From assembly GCA_025054715.1 (NCBI GenBank), contig JANWYH010000001.1, positions 246,001 through 310,000 of the forward strand: a stretch of DNA of 64,000 bases, in the 5' to 3' direction. This DNA comes from Pyrinomonadaceae bacterium (GTDB lineage Bacteria > Acidobacteriota > Blastocatellia > Pyrinomonadales > Pyrinomonadaceae). The notes under the pieces were generated by a model. That model searched no databases. It saw only the letters and a list, made by a program, of their open reading frames with translations, and was not told where the DNA came from. The translations under genes and the position numbers were made by a program. This document shows, in pieces, positions 57,874 to 64,000 of this stretch (position 1 is the first letter of the stretch; every line of letters starts with the position of its first letter).

Positions 57874-58752
57874 ATGAGTTTCTGGGAGAAGCTCATTACG
57901 ACTTTGAGGATGATAAAGTTCGAGCATACGCTATTTGCGCTCCCATTTGCTTTTCTGGGTGCTATTCTAGCGGCTGAAGGTTTGCCGACCTTTTGGCAGA
58001 TGTTTTGGATAACGATTGCGATGTTCGGAGCGAGATCGGCTGCTATGACCTTTAATCGCATAATTGATTTGCGTTTTGATGCTGAAAATCCTCGAACGGC
58101 TACGAGAGAGCTTCCAAGTGGTAAGCTGAGCTTAAAATTTGCCTGGGCGTTTTTAATTTTTGCAGTGATTTTATTTGAAATTGCGGCTTATGCGCTTAAT
58201 GAATTAACGTTTATTCTTTCTCCGCTGGCTTTAGGAAGCATTTTGGGATATTCTTACACGAAGCGATTTACGAGCTTATCTCATCTTTTTCTTGGTTGGG
58301 CGCTTGCGATAAGCCCAACAGCTGCTTGGATTGCGGTTCGCGGGACGATTGATTCAGAAGTTCCGTTGCTACTTTCGCTTGTTGTAATGATGTGGGTAGC
58401 TGGTTTTGATGTTCTTTATGCTTGTCAAGATTATGAATTCGACCGAAGGAAGGGGTTGTACTCTATACCGGCGCGTTTTGGCATTCGTGGAGCGCTTTGG
58501 ATAGCTAGGCTTTTTCACTTTCAGGCTTTTATAGCTTTGGTTCTGCTGTATGTTGTGACTGATTTAGGGGCTTTGGCACTTATTGGTGTTTTCTGGGTTG
58601 CGGCTTTACTCGTTTATCAACATGTTTTAGTAAAGCCGAATGATCTTAGTCGTTTGAATACTGCTTTTTTCACGACAAATGCCTTTGTAAGTGTAATTCT
58701 GCTGATTACTTTCGGCGGGGCTGTATTTCTTGCTAAAATCAGGTTTCAGTAA
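57874..58752 (+). CDS. mqnP: UbiA-family prenyltransferase (probable MqnP)
   Basis: 292 residues with about eight membrane helices. The first Asp-rich motif is NRIIDLRFD (about 63) and the second DYEFDRR (about 184), as in 4-hydroxybenzoate-type prenyltransferases. Because mqnE follows 3 nt later, the enzyme most likely prenylates the futalosine-pathway aromatic intermediate (MqnP) rather than ubiquinone's 4-hydroxybenzoate. The start is ATG 57874 (MSFWEKL), with AAAGAAAGGG upstream; an open TTG start at 57811 would add a second hydrophobic segment and has no ribosome-binding site. Confidence 0.87.
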   Translation: MSFWEKLITTLRMIKFEHTLFALPFAFLGAILAAEGLPTFWQMFWITIAMFGARSAAMTFNRIIDLRFDAENPRTATRELPSGKLSLKFAWAFLIFAVILFEIAAYALNELTFILSPLALGSILGYSYTKRFTSLSHLFLGWALAISPTAAWIAVRGTIDSEVPLLLSLVVMMWVAGFDVLYACQDYEFDRRKGLYSIPARFGIRGALWIARLFHFQAFIALVLLYVVTDLGALALIGVFWVAALLVYQHVLVKPNDLSRLNTAFFTTNAFVSVILLITFGGAVFLAKIRFQ

Positions 58753-58755
58753 GTT

Positions 58756-59859
58756 ATGAAATTCTCTTTTGATGAAAAAATAAACAAGATAGCCGAGAAG
58801 GTTGAGCGCGGTGAAAGGTTGACTTTTGAAGATGGTCTTGATCTTTTCAGGACTGAAGATTTAAACGCACTAGGTAAATTAGCTGATTTCGTCCGTCGTC
58901 AAAAGCACGGACGGGTGACATACTTTAATGTGAATCGGCATTTTAATTACACGAACATTTGTGTTGCTGATTGTAAGTTTTGCGGATTTTATCGTCGGTC
59001 TCGTCAATCTGACGCTTACACGCATACCGTAGAAGAAGGAATTGAGATTGCTAGAAAAGCGGTTTCTGAAGGGGCAACAGAACTTCACATAGTTGGTGGA
59101 CTTAACACGAAGCTACCGTTTTCCTATTACATAGAACTTTTTTCTTCGATAAAACGTGAATTTCCAAAGCTTCATCTGAAGGCTTTAACTATGGTTGAGC
59201 TTGATTTCATGGCACGTTTTTACAAGATGAAAGATGAGGATTTGATAGAAGAATTGAAACGTGCAGGAGTTGATTCTTGTCCGGGTGGTGGTGCAGAAAT
59301 TTTTGCTGAGCCGACTCGTTCGCGTATTTGTAATCACAAATGCAGTGCAGAGCGCTGGCTTGAACTTGCGGGAAAATGTCACAAAGCAGGGTTGAAGACC
59401 AACGCAACAATGCTTTATGGACACATCGAGACCATAGAAGATAGAGTGGACCACCTCATAAGGTTAAGAGAACAGCAGGACAAAACAGGCGGATTTCAAT
59501 GCTTCATTCCTCTGGCCTTTTATCCACCGGGAACTGCTTTATCACACTTGTCAGGTCCAGATGGCGTTGACAGCTTAAAAACGATTGCCGTGTCGCGTCT
59601 TATGCTTGATAATTTCGAGCATATAAAGGCTTACTGGGTGATGCTTGGAAAGAGACTCGCACAAACAGCACTTCACTTTGGAGCTAATGATCTTGATGGA
59701 ACTATCACGGAGGGAAGCGAGCTTACACAAAGCTATTCGGTTGAAAACGGCGAAGTTAAAATGACGAAGCAAGAAATCATCAAGCTCATAGAAAATGCAG
59801 GTTTCGAAGCAGTCGAACGTGATACGCTTTACAGAAAAGTCGAAAAAGTTACAGCCTGA
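58756..59859 (+). CDS. mqnE: Aminofutalosine synthase
   Basis: Radical SAM enzyme of the alternative (futalosine) menaquinone pathway. Cluster motif CVADCKFC (CxxxCxxC, about 72) is preceded by the diagnostic [25 protein letters not shown]-like [10 protein letters not shown] and [17 protein letters not shown], and the C-terminal [10 protein letters not shown], separate MqnE from its paralogue MqnC. 367 residues, as expected. It is coupled to mqnP upstream and to the acyltransferase gene, which starts at the next base. The other mqn genes are outside the window. Confidence 0.93.
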   Translation: MKFSFDEKINKIAEKVERGERLTFEDGLDLFRTEDLNALGKLADFVRRQKHGRVTYFNVNRHFNYTNICVADCKFCGFYRRSRQSDAYTHTVEEGIEIARKAVSEGATELHIVGGLNTKLPFSYYIELFSSIKREFPKLHLKALTMVELDFMARFYKMKDEDLIEELKRAGVDSCPGGGAEIFAEPTRSRICNHKCSAERWLELAGKCHKAGLKTNATMLYGHIETIEDRVDHLIRLREQQDKTGGFQCFIPLAFYPPGTALSHLSGPDGVDSLKTIAVSRLMLDNFEHIKAYWVMLGKRLAQTALHFGANDLDGTITEGSELTQSYSVENGEVKMTKQEIIKLIENAGFEAVERDTLYRKVEKVTA

Positions 59860-60780
59860 ATGGCAAAGAAGAGAAGTGTAGCAAGGAAGATAGCCGAATA
59901 TCTGATAGTCCGTTCGATTCTAGGATTTATCAGTATCTTCCCGATCTCGTTTTCAATGAAAATCGGGGAAGCGTTTGGAGGATTTTGCTGTTACCTTTTT
60001 GGAAGACTCAGAAGGACAGCCTTTCGTAACCTAGAACTGGCTTTACCAGAGGCGACTCTTTACGAGCGAAAGAAAATCGTAAAAGGTGTTTTTAGGTCTC
60101 TGGGGCGGCAACTAGGACTTTTTTCGCATCTTGGAAGAATTAAGCCGAGCGAGATTCTGGAAATTACTGAAATCGTAGGAAGAGAGAATCTTGATAAAGC
60201 ATATCAAGCAAAAAAAGGTGTGATAATTTTTACGGGACATTTTGGCGGGTGGGAAGTGTCGAGTTTCCTGCCAGGGCTTTTTGGATATAAGTTAAACATC
60301 ATCGTAAGAAGAATTGATAACTCGTTAGTTGAAGCATATGTGGACAAAATAAGAACAAGTTTTGGAACAGTTACGTTGGATAAGCTTAGATCATCGAGAA
60401 AGGTTTTGAGAATCCTTTCCGAAGGCGGGCTTGTCGGAATACTGGCGGATCTGAACATGCAGGAAAGAGATGGTGTGTTCGTTGATTTTTTCGGAATAAA
60501 AGCCTCGACTACTCCAGCAGTTGCAAAGCTTGCCTTAATGACAGGGGCGAAAATAGTTCCGGTTTTTATAATTTGGGATGAAAGGAAGAAAAAATATATA
60601 GTTAACATCGAACCCGAAATCGAGTACGAAAAAGGCAATGCTTCTGAAGAAGCGGTTATAAGTTTGACTCAGGTTGTTACTAAAAAAATTGAAGAGTTTG
60701 TGCGTCGCTTTCCGGATCAGTGGCTTTGGATCCACAAACGTTGGAAGACTCGTCCAGTAGGAGAGAGAAACCTATACTAG
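59860..60780 (+). CDS. LpxL/HtrB-family lysophospholipid acyltransferase
   Basis: 306 residues of the lipid A biosynthesis acyltransferase family. A hydrophobic N-terminal anchor (about 15-35) is followed by the catalytic motif HFGGWE (about 127, HxxxxE), IIVRRIDN, ILADLNMQERDGVFVDFFG, and the C-terminal WLWIHKRWK, all as in HtrB/LpxL. It probably adds a secondary acyl chain to lipid A or a related glycolipid in the inner membrane. The start codon abuts the mqnE stop. Its stop is 3 bp from the convergent Rieske gene. Confidence 0.9.
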   Translation: MAKKRSVARKIAEYLIVRSILGFISIFPISFSMKIGEAFGGFCCYLFGRLRRTAFRNLELALPEATLYERKKIVKGVFRSLGRQLGLFSHLGRIKPSEILEITEIVGRENLDKAYQAKKGVIIFTGHFGGWEVSSFLPGLFGYKLNIIVRRIDNSLVEAYVDKIRTSFGTVTLDKLRSSRKVLRILSEGGLVGILADLNMQERDGVFVDFFGIKASTTPAVAKLALMTGAKIVPVFIIWDERKKKYIVNIEPEIEYEKGNASEEAVISLTQVVTKKIEEFVRRFPDQWLWIHKRWKTRPVGERNLY

Positions 60781-60783
60781 CAA

Positions 60784-61131
60784 TCAAACAACTATTTTTA
60801 TCCAGCCGTCTTCTATTCTGACTTCGTAGGTTTCGATAGAGCATTTGGGTTTTGTGAGGCATTTTCCGGAGCGCAAATCGAATTGCCAGCCATGCCAATC
60901 ACATTCAACTATAGAGCCATAAAGACGCGAGTCCGCGAGAGGAACGCCTTTGTGAGGACAGAAGTTTTCTATAGCATAAAATTTTCCCTGAGCTTTAAAA
61001 AGTGCGATCTCGCTACCGTCGTTTAGCTGAACCGTAGCGCTACGACCTTCAGGAATGGCATCTACTCTTGCGACTGTCAAAACCTTATTCTGCCGTTTTG
61101 GCTTTCGAGGGTTATCTTTGCATTTGCTCAT
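60784..61131 (-). CDS. Rieske [2Fe-2S] ferredoxin (NirD-like)
   Basis: 115 residues forming a stand-alone Rieske domain. The two cluster boxes are CPHKGVPL (about 58) and CDWHGWQFD (about 77), each supplying one Cys and one His. This resembles NirD and the small ferredoxins of dioxygenases, but no nitrite reductase or oxygenase gene is nearby, so its partner is unknown. The N-terminal 15 residues are strongly basic. It is divergent from pepA. Confidence 0.92.
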   Translation of the reverse strand: MSKCKDNPRKPKRQNKVLTVARVDAIPEGRSATVQLNDGSEIALFKAQGKFYAIENFCPHKGVPLADSRLYGSIVECDWHGWQFDLRSGKCLTKPKCSIETYEVRIEDGWIKIVV

Positions 61132-61189
61132 AAATCAAATTCTAGCAAATCTGGTGGCTTCTTCGTTTTTTCATAGCCATATTTCAAGC

Positions 61190-61195
61190 TATAAT
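61190..61195 (+). promoter_or_regulatory. -10 box of pepA promoter
   Basis: A perfect TATAAT lies 44 bp before the pepA ATG. The matching -35 (TTTTTC, 17 bp upstream) is poor. The ribosome-binding site AAAGGAAGGAAGG follows. Confidence 0.4.
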
Positions 61196-61239
61196 TTTTA
61201 CAAAACTTCGATGTAATTTTTGAAAGGAAGGAAGGGCCG

Positions 61240-62745
61240 ATGAAGACAAAAGCATTTACTGGCAAGTTTAATGAAATTGATGCGGATAGCGTAGCTATTG
61301 CAGTTTTTAAGGACGAAAAAATAAAGGATGGAGTCTTAGAAGCACTTGACAAGCAGACGGATGGGCTAGTTTCTTCTATTTTTCAATCAGGAGAGTTTAC
61401 GGGTGAGGAGGGAGAAACTACGCTTCTTCGAGTAAAATCAGAAGGAAAAAAGAAAGTGAGAAGATTTTTACTAGTCGGAGTAGGCGAGAAGAGTGAGTAT
61501 AATTTGCCTTCCGTGGAGATTTTTGCAGGGACAGCAGCTCGCAGTTTTAGGAAATTGAAAATAAGCGATTTTGCATTATTTCCGCGCTTTGAAGGTGATG
61601 AATTAGAAGTTGCTTCGAATGCAATTCAAGGTGTTATCACAGGACTTTTCGAGCTTGATAAATACAAAACTGCCAAGAATGGTGAAGAAACTAGAATAAA
61701 TTCCGTTACGGTAGCGATCGAAGGAGCTAACAAAAAGCGAATAGAAGAAGGAATTGAAAGGGGAAAAGTAATAGGCGAGTCAATTAACTTTACACGCGAG
61801 CTTGCTAATGAACCGCCAAACATACTAACTCCAACCGAAATGGCGAAGCGAGCCGAGGTGATGGCGAAAGCCGTTGGTCTAAAATGCGAAATTCTTGACA
61901 AGGAGGACATGCAGCGATTAGGAATGGGATCGTTTTTGAGCGTAGCTGCTGGCTCCCATGAACCGCCTAAAATGATAATTCTCAAGTATGAACCGAAAAA
62001 GTCTAAAAAGGGCGAGATGCTTGCCTTCGTAGGTAAGGGAATAACTTTTGATACCGGAGGAATATCTCTAAAGCCTGCCGAAGGAATGGAAGCGATGAAG
62101 TATGACATGACAGGTGGAGGAACGGTTTTAGGCATTATGCGAGCAATAGCTCTTTTGAAGCCATCTGTGCCTGTGCTAGGAGTTGTTGCAGCTACTGAAA
62201 ACATGCCCGGCGGTAAAGCAACACGCCCGTCTGACGTAGTAAAGGCAATGAATGGAAAAACTATCGAGATATTAAATACAGATGCTGAAGGACGTCTAAT
62301 TTTAGCCGATGCTGTAGCTTATGCTGAAAAGCAAGGCGCAACTCATATTGTTGACATTGCAACGCTTACTGGAGCAGTCATAATTGCACTAGGTAACATC
62401 AATACTGGAATAATGGGCAATGACCAAGATTTCATTGACCAGATAATTCAGTGTGGAAAAGAAACCGGTGAGAAATTCTGGCAGTTACCCATTGGAAAAG
62501 AATACTCGAAAATGATCAAATCTGACATAGCAGACATAAAAAACATTGGTCCTGCAAGAAAAGCGGGAACGATTATCGGGGCAGTTTTCATACAAGAGTT
62601 TGTAGATAAAGCAAAGTGGGCTCATCTGGACATTGCAGGAACCGCTTGGGCCGATGAGCCATCTCCGCATCGGTCAAAGGGTCCGACTGGTGTTGCGATA
62701 AAGACCTTGATAAAACTTACAGAAAAGTTCCAAAACCGCAATTAG
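61240..62745 (+). CDS. pepA: Leucyl aminopeptidase (M17)
   Basis: 501-residue cytosolic aminopeptidase that removes N-terminal residues, zinc or manganese dependent. The C-terminal catalytic part is complete: FVGKGITFDTGGISLKP (about 262) with the metal ligands, YDMTGGGTVLG, ENMPGGKATRPSDV, and the M17 signature NTDAEGRLILADA (about 346). The N-terminal domain is the usual macro-like fold. A strong ribosome-binding site precedes ATG 61240. The next gene starts 34 nt after its stop. Confidence 0.96.
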   Translation: MKTKAFTGKFNEIDADSVAIAVFKDEKIKDGVLEALDKQTDGLVSSIFQSGEFTGEEGETTLLRVKSEGKKKVRRFLLVGVGEKSEYNLPSVEIFAGTAARSFRKLKISDFALFPRFEGDELEVASNAIQGVITGLFELDKYKTAKNGEETRINSVTVAIEGANKKRIEEGIERGKVIGESINFTRELANEPPNILTPTEMAKRAEVMAKAVGLKCEILDKEDMQRLGMGSFLSVAAGSHEPPKMIILKYEPKKSKKGEMLAFVGKGITFDTGGISLKPAEGMEAMKYDMTGGGTVLGIMRAIALLKPSVPVLGVVAATENMPGGKATRPSDVVKAMNGKTIEILNTDAEGRLILADAVAYAEKQGATHIVDIATLTGAVIIALGNINTGIMGNDQDFIDQIIQCGKETGEKFWQLPIGKEYSKMIKSDIADIKNIGPARKAGTIIGAVFIQEFVDKAKWAHLDIAGTAWADEPSPHRSKGPTGVAIKTLIKLTEKFQNRN

Positions 62746-62756
62746 CCTGAATTTGA

Positions 62757-62779
62757 AAGCCCGCCGGGAGCGGTTTTTT
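62757..62779 (+). terminator. Weak terminator-like element before the metallopeptidase gene
   Basis: AAAGC-CCGC-CGGGA-GCGG-TTTTTT: a 4-bp GC stem with a six-T run, ending immediately before the next ATG. The same bases contain GGGAG (62766-62770), the likely ribosome-binding site of the next gene, so the element may couple termination of pepA with control of the next gene. Confidence 0.3.
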
Positions 62780-63622
62780 ATGCGAGCTTTTGGAAATTTC
62801 CTAGCTTTTCTGCTTCTTGTATTTACGCTTTCGGCGTGCTTTTTCCGCACCGATAGATACGAGTCTGAAGATCACAAGGTTTTACCAGAGATTAAAAAGA
62901 GCGGAAAGACTTATCTTGATAAGGAATTAGACAAAGGAGATTTTATAGTCAGATACGAGCCAGCAAGAGATTTCGTCGAATACCAAGAAAAAATTCGCCA
63001 AGAAAAGCTTTTAGAAAAGGCAGCAGACAAACTGAATCAACTGCTTATCTTGCCGAAAGATATAAATATCATCCTAAAAGAATGCAATGAATCAAATTCC
63101 TCGTATGATTCACAGACTAGTTCTATTGTGATCTGTCTCAACATGGTGAGGTATTTTGAGAATCTCTTTCTTTCTGAAACTTCCGATATGGATGAAGCAA
63201 GGCAGAAAGCTTTCGATGCAATGAAATTTGTTTTTCTACATGAACTAGGTCATGCTTTGATAGATGTTTATGAACTCCCAATAATAGGAAACGAAGAGGA
63301 TGCCGCTGATAAGCTTTCGAGTTTTATATGTATAAATAAACTAGGTGAAGAAGGAATAAAAGCTGTCCTAACGGCAGCGGAAGCTTTTAGAATTGAAGCT
63401 AAAAAAAATAAGGGAGTGACTGATTTTTCAGATGAACACCTGCTTTCTGAGCAAAGATTTTATAACTCTTTATGTCTCATTTATGGCTTCTTGCCAGAGA
63501 AGTATGCCTACCTGGTGAATAACAAATACTTGCCAGCAAGTCGAGCATCCAAATGCCAAGAAGAATATGCTAGAGTTGTCAAAAGTTCTATACAGCTTTT
63601 GTCGAGTTGGCAAAAAGACTGA
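62780..63622 (+). CDS. DUF4344-like metallopeptidase lipoprotein
   Basis: 280 residues from ATG 62780. The N-terminus is a lipoprotein signal (NFLAFLLLVFTLSAC), with the Cys at about residue 20. A charged linker precedes a catalytic-looking zinc motif FLHELGHALIDVY (HExxH, about 161), followed by ADKLSSF as the likely third-ligand region. This resembles the DUF4344 putative metallopeptidases, a poorly characterised family. A few open codons upstream are not used because GGGAG lies 9 nt before this ATG. Confidence 0.8.
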   Translation: MRAFGNFLAFLLLVFTLSACFFRTDRYESEDHKVLPEIKKSGKTYLDKELDKGDFIVRYEPARDFVEYQEKIRQEKLLEKAADKLNQLLILPKDINIILKECNESNSSYDSQTSSIVICLNMVRYFENLFLSETSDMDEARQKAFDAMKFVFLHELGHALIDVYELPIIGNEEDAADKLSSFICINKLGEEGIKAVLTAAEAFRIEAKKNKGVTDFSDEHLLSEQRFYNSLCLIYGFLPEKYAYLVNNKYLPASRASKCQEEYARVVKSSIQLLSSWQKD

Positions 63623-63713
63623 GTAATTTTTTACACACTGTTAAACAAAATTTTACAATACATTGTTACCATCCTACTTTTGTGAAAATCACTAAAAAGG
63701 GAGAAAAATAAAG

Positions 63714-64000
63714 ATGAAACTCGGGAAAGTTGCGTTTTTACTTGCTTTGTGTTTCTTTTTCTCGGTTGAAGCAAGATTTCAGACTACTACGATTTTGAGT
63801 GAAGGTTTTGAAAATGGAGGCAAAACCTCCTACGCCGCTGCTAGCGTGAATTTACCTTCAGGTAGCTGGTATCTTGAAGATGCCTTGATAGGTAATACTA
63901 CCAGCGATCGGAAATTTGGAAGTTATTCCGTGCGAATGCGCAATTCTGGGGTAGTTAGAATGAATTTCAACGTTTCAGGAGCTGGAACAGTTACGATATG
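63714..64000 (+). CDS. Exported protein, N-terminal part (3' end outside window)
   Basis: Starts at ATG 63714 after GGGAGAAAAATAAAG; the frame is open to the right edge (95 codons). The signal peptide is VAFLLALCFFFSVEA, followed by ILSEGFENG and SGSWYLEDALIGNTTSDRKF, SYSVRMRNSG. This opening is like the beta-sandwich domain found at the start of secreted endonuclease or LTD-domain proteins of Bacteroidota and Acidobacteriota, but the catalytic part is beyond the window. Confidence 0.65.
   Translation, partial: MKLGKVAFLLALCFFFSVEARFQTTTILSEGFENGGKTSYAAASVNLPSGSWYLEDALIGNTTSDRKFGSYSVRMRNSGVVRMNFNVSGAGTVTI

Overview
The window is about 64 kb of a gene-dense, AT-leaning bacterial chromosome with no plasmid, phage or insertion-sequence signature. 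Gene content points to the Acidobacteriota, perhaps a Blastocatellia-like lineage. The evidence is an Oar-like TonB receptor with an N-terminal carboxypeptidase-regulatory domain, a VWFA-related exported protein, a NurA nuclease, futalosine-route menaquinone genes and many Gram-negative envelope genes. This placement rests on family resemblance only. No rRNA is present.

Layout. 1-5.8 kb: the end of an SH3-domain protein, an ssrA (tmRNA)-murI-rph block, a gene-poor stretch, then a manganese (yybP-ykoY) riboswitch with a transcriptional terminator ahead of htpX and terC/alx. 5.9-11.4 kb: an exported protein, then a tight minus-strand operon: MoxR-like AAA+ ATPase, VWA protein, NurA nuclease, zinc-ribbon membrane protein, HAS-barrel-like protein. 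11.5-21.6 kb: hisIE-gyrB-nadA-ferredoxin, thrC and thrB divergent with only 5 bp between start codons, fur-ferredoxin-membrane protein, and mlaE-mlaF. 21.7-25.1 kb (minus): tdk, three linked exported proteins, a YbgC-type thioesterase and tRNA-Gln(CUG). 25.1-34.8 kb (plus): a possible structured RNA, then a TetR regulator flanked by two identical operator palindromes, a TonB receptor and a lipid-gene run: atypical KASIII, acyl-CoA ligase, exported alpha/beta hydrolase, MaoC hydratase, Spinster-like MFS carrier. 34.8-45.3 kb (minus): a nearly unbroken run purE-purK-yicC-tgt-glyQS-bioB-bioF-bioZ-bioA-bioD ending at tRNA-Val(GAC). 45.4-57.1 kb: an EF-G2-type factor, a TPR protein, murB-carB, a bicarbonate transporter and its PII-like partner (sbtA-sbtB), an exonuclease and a lipoprotein. 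57.2-64 kb: a decayed gene, mqnP-mqnE-lpxL-like, a Rieske ferredoxin, pepA, a metallopeptidase lipoprotein and the start of an exported protein.

Most interesting units. (1) The AAA+/VWA/NurA/HAS-barrel operon: it pairs a DNA-end nuclease and a HerA-type N-domain with a MoxR/VWA chaperone pair, and no HerA motor is nearby. (2) The TetR-controlled lipid cluster, whose KASIII has lost the catalytic His and Asn. (3) A biotin operon using a BioZ-type KASIII with no bioC or bioH nearby. (4) The Mn2+ ON-switch on htpX-terC, where the aptamer closing strand and the terminator strand are the same bases. (5) sbtAB directly after carB, whose enzyme consumes bicarbonate.

Many genes overlap by ATGA or TGATG, implying translational coupling. 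Some starts lack a Shine-Dalgarno and sit just after a -10 box, so a few leaderless mRNAs are likely. All functions are read from motifs and context; no database search was possible.
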